From Solen grandis (Eukaryota; Mollusca; Bivalvia; Adapedonta; Solenidae), in NCBI GenBank assembly GCA_021229015.1, contig CM037777.1, positions 20,124,915-20,188,914 of the forward strand: a stretch of DNA of 64,000 nt, given 5' to 3'. A program made the translations under genes and the position numbers. Position 1 is the first letter of the stretch. Each line of letters opens with the position of its first letter. Below, piece after piece: positions 10,398 through 22,622 of the stretch. The notes below the pieces were generated by a model. That model did no database searches, had not been told where the DNA came from, and worked only from the letters and a program-made list of their open reading frames with translations.

Positions 10398-11758
10398 ATA
10401 TGTCAAAAAGTTATTTCATTTTTCACAAGCAACCTGCTTTATTTTAGTTTATCTTAGTTTAGAGCATGTTTCAATAAATATTTTGAAAAAAAATGTACAT
10501 CATATTAAGAAATGGCATCACTGAAAAAGAACTGGTTTGCAGATGTGTGACTGAAAAGACCCCTGATTTTTGTCAAAGGGGCAGATATTCATATTTTGCC
10601 TTTCTATCTGGTAGTTTTACTCACAGGTAACAACCAGTCTATCAATCCACTGATTATATTGTAGTTAGTGCAACTGTTAACCTACAGTTTTTTTTTTATA
10701 ATGGCCTAAAATGTTGAAGTAAGAATGCAAAATCATCATAAGGTGCAAAATATATACTGTATAAACATACCAAAAATTAACTTCCTTCTCATTTGACTGA
10801 CAGGTGTACATGATACTTGACCAAATTAGCTTAACCAATGTCCCCGCCCCCCCCCCCCCACAAGAGACCAATTTCCATAAAACCACTGCCTGTTACATTT
10901 AACACAAACATCAGTGATGAAAACAATTGTAATGTGGTCTTCAGATTCATGAACCTCCAAGACGCTATAAGAAAGAGTGTAAAAATGTCACACCTGAATC
11001 TTATAAAATGTTATGGCAGAAAAATAAACAAAATAAACAAATCTTAAGTATTTTACCACTTTAATAGAGCAATTTCTGACCACATATACTGGTAAGGTGA
11101 TGAAAAAAGATCAAAGCCCTTGCGGTCACTATGTATCAAACACTGCCTGTTGATAAATACACCCCAGGAATTCATCTCTCTACTTTTAATAAATGGAATT
11201 TTAATAGTGCCTTGATTTCTAATAAATAACACCTGTACTTTCCCTTAATTTGCATTATCTACTCAAGGTCGTTGGAAATGGGTGGAGTTGAGGTTGTTGG
11301 TAGCATTACGTGTCATATATAAAATTTATGTCTTTTATTTGTGACACTTGACAGCTTTTTTAAGAAGCTGTGCAACCTCACAGCCACGGTCATACAATTT
11401 AATCAAGCATGTGATTAAATCAGGAAGAGTTCAATTTCGGAAGTAACAATATATCTATCTTAGGACTTCCAGAAATATTTTTTAAAAAACCAGTATCAAA
11501 ACTGTTATGTAGATTAAGTAGAGGCGTCACTGAAGGTTGTCGGTACACTGACACATTGCATGCATGTCACAATCCTTTATAAATTAAATTTTGATCATTC
11601 ATGAACGAAAGGAAAAGTATAATTTCCTCAGATTATAATAGACTTAGACAACCTGAGAGAATATTATAATGACTGTATGTCTAGTTTTATGGAAAGCAAT
11701 CAAGTTTGTGTCAGGATATGGAATATTTTTAAGAATAAGCATGACCGGTATATGGATG
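10398..11758. other. Non-coding stretch with a poly(C) run
   Basis: Holds a C-rich run at about 10845-10859 and otherwise AT-rich DNA. Overlapping frames of about 70 codons on both strands near 10677-11047 are not supported by composition or splice sites. Confidence 0.4.
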
Positions 11759-11992
11759 TTAACCCTTTCCCTCATATAGACTCATTTTGACGCACTCAAT
11801 AGGTACCACATAAAGCCTGATCTGCAGAAAGCCAAACTCAGACCTTACCAAATTTAATTGTAAAATCCTTATTACCAGACCACTGAGGAGCAGCGAACAG
11901 CATAAAACCTGATCAGTTACTCGCAGGCTGATCTGGTTTTATGCTGTTCGCATAGGTCTTTTCATGGTGTCCTCTGTGAGGGAAAGGGTTAA
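11759..11992 (-). mobile_element. TTAA-flanked MITE, copy 5 (stem shortened)
   Basis: Complete tips with TTAA at both ends. The central palindrome reads gatcagttactcgcaggctg, so about eight bases are missing from one arm exactly at the hairpin apex. Confidence 0.8.
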
Positions 11993-12836
11993 CCCTCCTA
12001 AGGAAGTGTCACCATTTTACTGTAATTGTCAATTTCAGTTTTTAACAGTGTTCTTGACCAAAACAATCCCAAATACAAAATACTCAAAGCTATACATTGT
12101 GCAACACTGAATTAAGAACTGATCTAAATTTCACCTACGTACCATTTCCAGATCAAAAGATATTGAAAGTAAAGACATGACCAGAGAGAAGGGGATGATG
12201 GGATATAGTATGCATATTATAAAACACACATATCAAAACATTACTCAAAACTAAATAAATCTTCACTTTCTCAGTCAAAACATGATTCCATTTCCTAACA
12301 TAACAAATAAAAATGAAAAATTTATTTAGAACCATAAATATTGCATTGAATATGTCAAAGTTACAAATAAACAAGAAAGTCAGTAGAACTGACAGATGCT
12401 CCCCGAAGAACGTCATTGTTACAAATAAGGCCTTGGTCAATGGGTGGGAGGATATGTTGAAATCCCCATTCCTAAATCATATCTATTCTCATCATCAGAT
12501 GAGATGTTTTACCAACTCTAATTTGGAGACTTAGTAACAGTTTACTATTTAATATGATAATACGTGTTACTCATCAGATCTTTCATTGATTTTTTTTAAG
12601 TTTTTATACTACTAAAAATTAAGTCATACATTTCAATGTGTGCTCATATCAAAGAGGTTAACCAACACTCTTGACATATGACTGGATATTTGAAATAGTG
12701 TATAATGGCCTAAACAACAATTAGCTGACATGATTATGATTGACATTACTAGCATATTGAATTTTATGGGGTTTTGTTTAAATTATATCTCCTGTTAAAT
12801 TAGGCAAATGACATGAATAATAGTCAACAACATGGT
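11993..12836. other. AT-rich non-coding stretch
   Basis: Overlapping frames on both strands at 12153-12534 have no homology I recognise and no splice context. No repeat family identified. Confidence 0.4.
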
Positions 12837-12837
12837 A

Positions 12838-14192
12838 GTAGGGGCCATAACTCTCTTAAAAATTGAGGAACCAGGTCACGTCGACGATATGCGTAACTAC
12901 TCTTGGTAATAAAGCTTCCCATAAAGTTTCATTGAATTCAAGCCATTAGTTCCTGAGAAATAGCCCGGACAAGAATCATGCAACATGAACTATAGGCCAA
13001 AAAGTCAAGGGGCCTTAACTCTGTGAAAAATTGAGGAACCAAGTCACGCCGACGATATGCGTATCTACTCTTGGTGATAAAGCTTCCAATAAAGTTTTGT
13101 TGAATTCAAGCCATCAGTTCCTGAGAAATAGCCCGGACAAGAATCATGCAATATGTACTATAGGCCAAAAAGTCAATGGGCCTTAACTCTTTGAAAAATT
13201 TAGGAATCGGGTCATGCTGACGATATGCGCATCTCCTGTTGGTAATAAAGCTTCCCATAAAGTTTCATTGAATTCAAGCCATTAGTTCCTGAAAAATAGC
13301 CCGGACAAGAATCATGCAATATGTACTATAGGCCAAAAAGTCAAGGGGCCATAACTCTTGAAAAATTAGGAACCGGCGACGATATGCGATCTCTCTTGGT
13401 GATAAAGCTTCCCATAAAGTTTTGTTGAATTCAAGCCATTAGTTCCTGAGAAATAGCCCGGACAAGAATCATGCAATATGTACTATAGGCCAAAAAGTCA
13501 AGGGGCCTTAACTCTTTGAAAAATTAAGGAATCGGGTCATGCTGACGATATGCGCATCTCCTCTTGGTAATAAAGCTTCCCATAAAGTTTCGTTAATTCA
13601 AGCCATTATTCCGAGAAATAGCCCGGACAAGAATCATGCAATATGACTATAGGCCAAAAGTCAATGGGCCTTAACTCTGTGAAAAATTAGGAACCAGGTC
13701 ACGCCGACGATATGCGTATCTACTCTTGGTGATAAAGCTTCCCATAAAGTTTCGTTTAATTCAAGCCATTAATTCCTGAGAAATAGCCCGGACAAGAATC
13801 ATGCAATATGACTATAGGCCAAAAGTCAAGGGCCTAACTCTGTGAAAAATTTAGGAATCGGGTCATGCTGACGATATGCGCATCTCCTGTTGGTAATAAA
13901 GCTTCCCATAAAGTTTCATTGAATTCAAGCCATTAGTTCCTGAGAAATAGCCCGGACAGGAATCATGCAATATGTACTATAGGCCGAAAAGTCAATGGGC
14001 CATAACTCTGTGAAAAATTTAGGAATCGGGTCATGCTGACGATATGCGCATCTCCTCTTGGTAATAAAGCTTCCCATAAAGTTTCGTTGAATTCAAGCCG
14101 TTAGTTCCTGAGAAATAGTCCGGACAAGGAAAGTGTGACGGACGAACGGACGAAGCGGCGACTATATGCGTCACCTTCGGTGAGCATAAAAA
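12838..14192 (+). mobile_element. Pearl-like element with a 157-168 bp tandem core
   Basis: Eight tandem units start at about 12841, 13009, 13177, 13345, 13502, 13665, 13829 and 13996, each beginning gggccataactctg-like and ending at gcccggacaagaatcatgca. After the last unit come ggacgaacggacgaagcggc and a terminal hairpin, tgcgtcaccttcggtgagca, followed by taaaa. This is the layout of the pearl/CvA elements described from bivalves: a tandem core between unique flanks, with a hairpin at the 3' tip. No coding capacity. Confidence 0.75.
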
Positions 14193-14245
14193 ATCATAAA
14201 AGCAATAGAATATACTGCCGCAGGAAATCAGTTCAACCGTAAGCT

Positions 14246-14413
14246 ATGGTTCAAGGTCAAGGCCACTATCTGAGGCATGGTAAACCTCCAACCACAGCCT
14301 GGCAGCTAGACAGAATGGTGTTAATGTATTCTGAAGGCAGACCACCAGCTGATAGAGAGTCAAAGAGTACACCATGTCATACAGCCAGCATATCATGGAT
14401 TACAAAGGTAAAT
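14246..14413 (+). other. Isolated open frame, probably not a gene
   Basis: An ATG frame of 74 codons includes a segment followed by an exon-end-like aaag/gtaaatg at about 14408. The N-terminal bases (caaggtcaaggccact) resemble a common bivalve repeat phrase seen at 45934 and 46051, which argues for repeat origin. Part of the peptide (DRMVLMYSEGRPPAD) faintly recalls a helix-turn-helix of paired type, but the match breaks off within a few residues. Confidence 0.12.
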
Positions 14414-14479
14414 GGGGACTTTATTAACATGAGAGACAGGATTATTACTTTTTATCTTTTCTCCATATAAGACAGGTGT

Positions 14480-14785
14480 ACAATGCTGCCTCCCTGTAAT
14501 ATCATGCTGTAGACACAAGTGTAGACTGGGTTACGTCATCCTGCCCTTGTATACTTATCACCAAGCACATTAAGGTAAAGTCCCTGTAATGCTTCCACTA
14601 CTTTTTAGACCTCATGGCCTTTCACGGAGATAACCAAGGTTTCCTAATGTTTCATTAGGGCACCTTGGTTATCTTGGTAGAGGTTAAGTGGACCAAGATG
14701 TAGCAGAACCGTTACAGGGATATAATACCAGTACCAGTTTAAGTTACTTTGGTATGTCACAGCTAATGCAGAAACAACAACCCAC
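14480..14785 (-). mobile_element. Diverged V-SINE-like fragments
   Basis: Blocks atcatgctgtagacac, gactgggttacgtcatcctg and tactttggtatgtcacagc follow the order of V-SINE-like copies on the minus strand. The region between them holds an unrelated hairpin (14629-14673). Confidence 0.4.
14629..14673. repeat. Perfect-stem hairpin
   Basis: Outer stem gataaccaagg pairs with ccttggttatc (11 bp). Inner stem cctaatg pairs with cattagg around a ttt loop, with a small internal loop between the two. Function unknown; could be the core of a small palindromic element. Confidence 0.5.
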
Positions 14786-15483
14786 AAATATGGCGCAAAC
14801 ACTCTGAGAACTCAGCACCTTGGACCAGATGATGAATATAAAATATATGTTAAGCACCCCTTTATTGGCAAAGTCTTAAAAGTGCAAGCATTTTAAATGT
14901 AACCCCAGTATGTACTATAGTATTGCTATTTTATTAATAGTTTTTTGAAAGCAGAGCAACCAAGACTGGTTCAGTTTTGAGGAACCATCCAGTATCAAAT
15001 TTCACATAAATCTTCACACTTGATACTCTCACTAGATATTCACCGCAAAATGTTTAAAACTTGCCGTAATAAATTAAAAGCCCAATAAAATAAAATCAGA
15101 TAAACATGCTCAATAAATGTCATCTTTACAACATTTTTGAAAACCATTAAATATATACAACCTTATAAATATATTTGCTACATTCTGATTGGTTGGTTAG
15201 CTGTCTGATATATCACCTTAGCCAATCAGTTATCAGCTCTTAATTGCTTCCTTACATACTATCCTTAGATATCTTTTATGATTAATAAAGTGACACGTAC
15301 GTCTTTTAATTCAATTCAAACAAGAACTATCATTGAAGATGATTAATACCAACAGATACGCCTTTGTCACAGTTACTGTTACCTGATGTCAGACAGTCCT
15401 GATGAAGTTGAAGGATAAAAATAAAAACATACCAAAACCAGGTAGTCTCAGATTTGATACATTCCAAGGATATGTGCAGCTTG

Positions 15484-16030
15484 TGTTGGTACTCATAAAT
15501 GCTGTGAAGTTATATCAAATTCTGATCAATAGTAGCTGAGAAATAGAGCAGATAAAATATATTCAAGAAATATGGCAAGGGGAAGATAACTCTATGAAAA
15601 CTGAAGCAAGCATTGGCATGCCTACAATATGACCAAGAAGGCTTGGTATTTATAATTATTGTGAAGTTAAATGAAAAGGAGCTAAGAAATAGTGTGGACA
15701 AAATATCTGCAATAAATATAACAAAGGGCCGTAACTCATATAAAATTAGGTCAGTCATGATATGCGCAACTAGGCTTTGAACTTACTATGTGTAAAGTAA
15801 AATCAAAATCTAACCAAGGTAACGAGAAAAGAGCGAAAAATGAATATGAGAAATATAACAAAGGGCTGTATCTCATTTTAAATTAAGCGAATCATGATGT
15901 GCCAACGATATGCATAACTAGGCTTGGTACTTATCAGTCTTGTAAAGTTTTATCAAAATCCAACCAAAGGTAGCCCAGAAATAGGGCGGACAAATCTTGT
16001 CTACACACAGACAGACTGACCAAAAGACTG
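15484..16030 (+). mobile_element. Degenerate pearl-like tandem core
   Basis: About three diverged units of 150-170 bp repeat the order: acttatc/actcataa-aat, tgtgaagttaaa, caaccaaggtagc, aaatagggcggacaaa, gggccgtaactcat. It is followed by acacagacagactgacc, the decayed microsatellite before the 3' tip. The terminal hairpin is not visible. Confidence 0.5.
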
Positions 16031-17100
16031 ACCGCCATCCTGATGTGGATCCAATATAGCCCAAGTATATCGTATCTGGGAATATAATTAAGATATATGC
16101 CCTGTAATAGCCATGTTCCATATTTTGTTATTGGATGGTTATATTTCTAGGAAAAAATGTTTCACCAAGAGTATTTCCCAGTTTTATTACATGTGGGGGA
16201 GATAATCTGTATTTAACTTAACATTGAAATTTAAGGGAAATATACAATGTCTGTGAATTTGAAAAACTGTATTTGATTTTCGAGAAAAACTCATGGTACG
16301 AAGAGCATTATATGATTCTGTTTCAAAATTTCAAGAAAAAAATCTAAAGGAAAATGGAGAAAGTCATTTTTTTTAGTTTTCAGGTGAGATTACTCATGTC
16401 AACAAAATTATCAAGGGGAGGTAATAAAAACTTCTGTCACATGTCATAACATGTCAATTTGCCCCTGTAATATTTCCATTGTGTGACATTTTAAAAGCTT
16501 AATTTTATTGCGAAGTTATATGCATGATTTTGATGGAATTGATGGCTTAATTATGGGGCATATACCTTCAGTTCAGTAATTTTTTTCCAGTGAGTAGGTG
16601 GAAACCTCAGACTACAACAAAAAATGATTATGATTGTGAAGGTGTGTAAATTTATTACAAATATACAAAAGTGAAAAAATATCAATTAAAAAAAATGCTG
16701 CAAATAAATTTCGCGGACACTGTAGGAGTATATGTAAGTCACCTGAAATGAACACCTGATCACAATTATTAATAGTTCTTCAACATAATATTTCCATGGT
16801 GATTCTGACTCTTATTCAGGAAAAACAAAAAATTGGGAGAGGAGAGACAGATCCTTCCCACTGATTACAGGCACATGAAGGTTAATGACTGCACTGTCTC
16901 CCAGGTCTTCCGTTTTTCCAAGAAATCCTAGCTGATGTCTATTATATCACAATTATGGTGGGAGATTACATGTCATATTGCATAACAGCACTGATATGGC
17001 CCTGATCTTATCCTCGTCAATTATAGATTAGTTCCTTCATGATTCTGCAATGTAGGTAAATACAATGCTAAGCATGAGAAGTCAATGGTGAAGAACAAAA
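16031..17100. other. AT-rich non-coding stretch
   Basis: No gene or repeat family recognised. Back-to-back splice-like sites at about 16380 (ttttcag then gtgagatt) enclose no exon. Confidence 0.4.
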
Positions 17101-17335
17101 TTAACCCTTTCCCTCATATAGACTCATTTTGACGCACTCAATAGGTACCACATAAAGCCTGATCTGCAGAAAACCACAGTTAAACCTTACCAAATTTAAT
17201 TACAAAATCCTCATTTCCAGACCACTGAGCAGCAAACAACATAAAACCTGATCAGCCTGCGAGTTACAGGCTGATCTGGTTTTATGCTGTTCGCATAGGT
17301 CTTTTCATGGTGTCCTCTATGAGGGAAAGGGTTAA
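17101..17335 (-). mobile_element. TTAA-flanked MITE, copy 6 (stem shortened)
   Basis: TTAA-ended tips complete. The apex reads gcgagttacaggctg, so four bases are missing from one arm. A few more are lost where other copies read gaggagcagcg. Confidence 0.8.
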
Positions 17336-18061
17336 AGTGCCATTTTCTGCCATGTCTCAACAAACAGAGGAGATCCAAATCAGACAGATATATATATCTC
17401 ATCAAAGTCTCCTTCGTTCACTCATATGATATTGAAGCTATAAACACAAATAAACTTTCAAGTCAATATCATAAATAATTTGATTTAAACATATTTATTT
17501 CTCCTAACATATCACCTAAATACAATAGGAGGTGAAATAATGTACAATTTGAGAATTGGATTGGACTGAAATCTCAGAGCTTATTTTAAGACCTCTCCAT
17601 TATGCAATATCTTGCTGTGTTGACCGGTAAATATTACAGTTTTGTCAACAATACTCAAGATTTGACAATGTAATGTAATTGGATTAAAAGATTATAACAA
17701 AAAAGAGAAAGGAAGAAGGTGTTATATACTGGTAATAAGATGATTGGTAAAAAGAAGAGAGAGAGAGGAGGAGAGAAGGGAAAGAGAGAGAGGTACAATG
17801 TATGGAGGGGATGTTTACATGAACGAGTGAATATGTTTAACAAATTAGATACTATACTAAATGATTTTTATATTGCATGCAAAACTTTAACCAGAAAGTC
17901 TATGTCAAAAAGTGGCCATATTCTGCATTATATTCAGTCAAAAACTATCCATCCCTATAGTATGATACCACTGAACATATTAAAGGAGTTTTGAATCAGT
18001 CCTAGCTAGCTATGCTTTGTTACTTAGATATATTTAAGAATATCCAGGTTACAGCAATACT
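17336..18061. other. Non-coding stretch with a purine-rich microsatellite
   Basis: A (GA)/(GGA)-rich run lies at about 17700-17795. The open frames through it are low-complexity. No gene supported. Confidence 0.4.
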
Positions 18062-18605
18062 CAGATAACCACAGGTTTATCACTAACCCATGGTTTACTA
18101 ACCACAGGTGTATCACTAACCCATAGTTTATCAATAACTCATGGTTTACTAACCACAGGTTTATCACTAACCCATGGTTTATCACTACCTCATGGTTTAC
18201 TAACCACAGGTTTATCACTAACCCATGGTTTACTAACCACAGGTGTATCACTAACCCATAGTTTATCACATAACTCATGGTTTACTTACCACAGGTTTAT
18301 CACTAACCCATGGTTTATCACTACCTCATGGTTTACTAACCACAGGTTTATCACTAACCCATGGTTTACTAACCACAGTTTTATCACTAACCCATGGTTT
18401 ATTAACCACAGGTTTATCACTAACCCATGGTTTACTAACCACAGGTTTATCACTAACCCATGGTTTACTAACCACAGGTTTATCACTAACCCATTGTTTA
18501 CTTACCGAGGTTTATTACTAACCAATGGTTTATCACTAACCACAGGTTTTTATACTAACCAATGGTTTATCACTAACCACAGGTTTATCCCTAGCCCATG
18601 GTAAT
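18062..18605. repeat. 33-bp minisatellite
   Basis: The unit is aaccacaggtttatcactaa followed by cccatggtttact (33 bp). It is itself made of two related halves: acaggtttatcactaaccc and atggtttactaacc. About 16 units, partly degenerate, with some half-units missing. Because 33 is divisible by three, the minus strand is open as a repeated GLVINLWLVNH peptide; this is not evidence of a gene. Confidence 0.85.
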
Positions 18606-19314
18606 CATTTCCACATAATATAAAAAATATGGCTAAAATATGAACCAAATATCTATTTAAATGTCTTATTATCCATATCAATTTAACCATGATAATTCAA
18701 CAAGCCATGATTAAAGTCAGTGGTTAATTTTTCATTAAAGGTTATACAATTGGACACATTAGTGAAACTATCACTGAAGACGTAACACCCACTACATATC
18801 CTTGACTCACTTATAGGAGAAGACCTTGAAATGACAGGATGGGGTAATGCACATAAAAGTGCAATTCCTTTATATAGCCCCCACTTCACTTTATAAAGCG
18901 AGGGTGTTTATAACAATTATGAAGGATATTTAATACCTGCAGAAATCCATACTACACAAAGCAATGCTTATTCAGCATTTTTTGTGCTTGAATTTTCATA
19001 TGATGACCTTGAAGATTGAGAGGAGCCAGTGCACCTGGGGAAGTAACTATGACTGTCTTGACAGTTACAGTAAACAGCCATCAACCATTGGCCAGATGTG
19101 GAAAGCCACAATGACTTTACGCAAAACATACAATCTCCGCACAGTCCTACACCTTAGACAGTTAGTATTAAATATAACAAGTAAAATCATGATCATGAAA
19201 TATATGAGTTTCTGTCTGTTTGGATTTACAACTACATCAATATTAAATCCGAAGAATACAGATTTTGTCTTATTATTTACATAGGATCACTTACAATCTG
19301 CATATGCGTGTAAT
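18606..19314. other. Non-coding stretch
   Basis: A 106-codon frame (18964-19284, plus) has a somewhat GC-richer middle (19015-19160). It has no start context, splice signals or recognisable domain. Nothing else seen. Confidence 0.35.
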
Positions 19315-19381
19315 CAAAGGGGTTTGGCATGAATGGTATATATAGTGATTTATGACCCACCTTTCATGCCAAACTCCTTTG
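19315..19381 (+). ncRNA. Candidate pre-miRNA-like hairpin
   Basis: The 23-base arm at 19315-19337 (caaagg, gg, tttggcatgaa, tggt) pairs with 19359-19381 at 22 of 23 positions, with one U-U mismatch and one G-U pair. The loop is 21 bases, so the whole fold is 67 bases, the size of a metazoan miRNA precursor. I do not recognise the arm sequences as a known miRNA. A short inverted-repeat transposon remnant would look the same and is the main alternative. Confidence 0.35.
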
Positions 19382-19526
19382 TGCATAATTGCTCAATTAA
19401 AACAGACAAATACCAAACTATTTTCAAACTGATTGGTAACAAAACTCACCTTACGGTAAAAAAATTCTGTAAGCTTTCTTTAACATAATTTCCTATATGT
19501 CCTGGAAGTTACCCAATACTACTGCT

Positions 19527-19766
19527 TTAACCCTTTCCCTCATAGAGGAAACCATGAAAAGACCTATGCGAACAGCATAAAACCAGATCAGCCTGCGAGT
19601 AACTCGCAGGCTGATCAGGTTTTATGCTGTTCGCTGCTCCTCAGTGGTCTGGAAATGAGTTTTAAAATTAAATTTGGTAAGGTTTAACTGTGGTTTTCTG
19701 CAGATCAGGCTTTATGTGGTACCTATTGAGTGCGTCAAAATGAGTCTATATGAGGGAAAGGGTTAA
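19527..19766 (+). mobile_element. TTAA-flanked MITE, copy 7 (full length)
   Basis: Complete tips and a complete central palindrome: gcgaacagcataaaacc and its complement around cctgcgagtaactcgcagg. A good reference copy for the family. Confidence 0.88.
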
Positions 19767-20365
19767 AGTTGTATAATCATCCCATCAGAAAATTTTCCAA
19801 CTTTCTTAACTCCCTGATTTCTAAAAACTAGTAGATACTATTATCTGCTCCCTGTTTACAATTGCATTCAAGACTGCATCATTAAATGCTGGTTGAACTC
19901 AATTTGAAATTGCTAAATACATGTACTCAATCAGCATTAAATAAAGGGTCACTTAGTATTTACTATCAACTGACCAGTAAAGCTAATCTGGTCCTCTATG
20001 ATAGTCACTTTGAAACAATCAATCAAACATTCTGCATCGAATTATGCCTGTCAGTATGATAACTGATCATGAAGGACCCTAACATAACCTTGTAGAACAA
20101 TAATTCTGCTCCCATAAATTGTGAGGGTGCAGGCCTCAGCCCCTCTTACATTATACAAACTGCCCAGTGACGATCTCATATCGGGAGATCTGTGTCCCTC
20201 AGAAGATTTATGACAACTTCACCTGATTAGCCAATGGTCATCTTAATCAACACATCTTTCTCCGGCCATTCAAATGACACTTTTGTAATACCAACAATGT
20301 GATTTTGTGAGATCCTGTAAGCAGATTCCATTTGACTACAATTTTATTGACCATCATTAACTAAG

Positions 20366-20434
20366 AGGCCGAACATAGTTGTGGTCAGTCCAAGCACCAA
20401 TATCCGTTCATGATGTCCATTCCAAGCATTCCAG
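20366..20434 (+). other. Candidate internal exon, unknown product
   Basis: A moderate acceptor (attttattgaccatcattaa then ctaag) precedes 69 bases that end in ccag followed by the strong donor gtgagtg. One frame is open throughout and reads AEHSCGQSKHQYPFMMSIPS. Base composition is more balanced than in the flanks. No neighbour exon was found, so this is a lead only. Confidence 0.25.
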
Positions 20435-20578
20435 GTGAGTGTGTCCCAGGCCTAAATGACATACCTGTACAATGGACATCAATGCAGGCCACACTGCTGC
20501 CCAGTATGTAGGGCGGCCACTCCTTCTCACCTAATTTTGATCAGTCACTCTTCAGCTTCCTTGAATCAATGAATTATA

Positions 20579-20819
20579 TTAACCCTTTCCCTCATATAGA
20601 CTCATTTTGATCACTCAATAGGTACCACATAAAGCCTGATCTGCAGAAAACCACAGTTAAACCTTACCAAATTTAATTACAAAATCATCATTTCCAGACC
20701 ACTGAGGAGCAGTGAACAGCATAAAACCTGATCAGCCTGCGAGTTACTTGCAGGCTGATCTGGTTTTATGCTGTTCGCATAGGTCTTTTCATGGTGTCCT
20801 CTATGAGGGAAAGGGTTAA
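20579..20819 (-). mobile_element. TTAA-flanked MITE, copy 8 (full length)
   Basis: Complete tips. The central palindrome has a single C-to-T change (gagttacttgcagg). About two bases are missing near ttttgatcactcaata. Confidence 0.85.
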
Positions 20820-20839
20820 CATGAAGAAAATTATAAATA

Positions 20840-20970
20840 CCGGTATATGATCTGGAAATATACCAATACCATTTTTTTGTCTCTGCAGGTATGATGCAGC
20901 CAGGTATCTAACCCATGACCTCTTGATTATTAGACAGATTCTCTAATTACTCCACCACCTCGACCAACTG
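20840..20970 (-). mobile_element. Diverged V-SINE-like 5' fragment
   Basis: Blocks ataccaataccattttt, cccatgacctcttgatt and attctctaattactccacc correspond to the body and tRNA-like head of minus-strand V-SINE-like copies, with heavy divergence. Confidence 0.45.
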
Positions 20971-21400
20971 ACAATTGACATGCTGTTGATGGTAAAACAC
21001 ACAGACGTTCACCCGCATCATACTATACCTGATTACAATGAATACAGGTCAGGGGGGCAGTCATGCAGGAGATCAAACCCTTGTGTGGCCAAATCTATCC
21101 AAATTCATCATTTATTCATATTACTACAAGTCATTATTTTTTTTTATTTTCTTTATTAGAATAAGATACCAAAGTTAAATGTTGAAAATAATAGACAGGA
21201 GAGAAAGTGATACCATTATCAAACTGTAAAATTGTTCTCAGGCATCATGAATGATTCAACCTGTAACAAAGTAAAATGATAGTGGTCAGTGAATCCCATA
21301 ATTTACTGTATTTTACAAGATTAACCAGTTACCTCATCATTATAGACCCATTGGTAAACAGAACATACCCAGATAAGAACTTGCTCCTCTTCCATGAGCT

Positions 21401-21966
21401 GTCTGATCAGGGTCTCCTCTGTTTCCTCATACAATATTGTAGCTCAGATTCTACACAGTCTGATCAGGGTTTCCTCTGTTTCCTCATACAATATTGTAGC
21501 TCAGATTCTACACAGTCTGATCAGGGTCTCCTCTGTTTCCTCATACAATATTGTAGCTCAGATTCTACACAGTCTAATCAGGGTCCCCTCTGTTTCCTCA
21601 TACAATATTGTAGCTCAGATTCTACACAGTCTGATCAGGGTTTCCCCTGTTTCCTCATACAATATTGTAGCTCAGATTCTACACAGTCTGATCAGGGTCC
21701 CCCCTGTTTCCTCATACAATGTTGTAGCTCAGATTCTACACAGTCTGATCAGGGTCCCCTCTGTTTCCTCATACAATATTGTAGCTCAGATTCTACACAG
21801 TCTGATCAGGGTCCCCTGTTTCCTCATACAATATTGTAGCTCAGATTGTACACAGTCTGATAAGGGTCTCCTCTGTTTCCTCATACAATATTGTAGCTCA
21901 GATTCTACACAGTCTGATCAGGGTCTCCTGTTTCCTCATACAATATTGTAGCTCAGATTCTACACA
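21401..21966. repeat. 57-bp minisatellite, ten units
   Basis: The unit begins gtctgatcagggtctcctct and continues gtttcctcatacaatattgt then agctcagattctacaca (57 bp). Ten units are nearly identical; the eighth and tenth lack two bases in the ccctctg or tcctctg segment. Two frames are open for about 185 codons because 57 is divisible by three. The unit is a piece of a dispersed repeat also seen at 25925-26110 and 60128-60280, so the array arose by local amplification of that repeat. Confidence 0.88.
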
Positions 21967-22224
21967 CTCTGTGCACAGCAAAGAAAAATCCATTGTTATA
22001 TATACCATTGAAATTTCCAGTTGGTCATTAATTTGTACATTGGTGATTTATTTTAAATATTTGACCAACAATATAGGAAACTATTCTAGACAGAGCTATA
22101 CGCAAATGAAAAGCACTGTGATGGATCTGCAGAGAGTTTGCTTGGATTTTAAGTCCCAGCAACAGTTTTCATATCATAATAATGCAGCCTAATTTGGTAT
22201 TAGAACTATAGGCATGAGAGACTT

Positions 22225-22425
22225 CACACAGACACATTAGTCTGACCCCCCGTTAGCCAATCCTGGAACTCAACCCTTATATACTGAGCAGCTTTCAACT
22301 TAAGGCTGCAAGATGACACTACCAGAACATTTTGAAAAACTTTGATATGTCCTGGCAAGGGATCAAACCCATGACCTCCCAGTTATGGGGTGGATATTTT
22401 AACCACTTGCACAACAGGACTAGTC
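22225..22425 (-). mobile_element. Diverged V-SINE-like SINE
   Basis: Blocks tagccaatcctggaactcaa, ccttatatactgagc, gatatgtcctggcaagggat and caaacccatgacctcc match the family order on the minus strand. The tRNA-like head is partly kept (attttaaccacttgcacaac). Confidence 0.55.
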
Positions 22426-22622
22426 CCAATATATAAATACATTATTTGTAAATCTAGTGGATATATAATTCTTCAAGAGACTAAAATATTTCAACATTTC
22501 AACTGATAAAAAAAATGTTATTGATGACTTATGATGTTTATTATCTACCCACACAACCACATTTTGCCATATATGTAATAAATAGCTGATATTTAGAGTC
22601 ATCTTACAATATATGACAATAA

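Noticed and set aside
14246..14413. Paired-domain-like exon
   Set aside because: Similarity lasts only about 15 residues and breaks; the first bases match a common repeat phrase (caaggtcaaggccact).
18024..18486. Minus-strand frames with GLVINLWLVNH repeats
   Set aside because: Product of the 33 bp minisatellite; degenerate units break the frame.
21276..21951. Two overlapping ~185-codon frames
   Set aside because: They run through the 57 bp array (19 codons per unit); the peptide is only the repeated unit translated.
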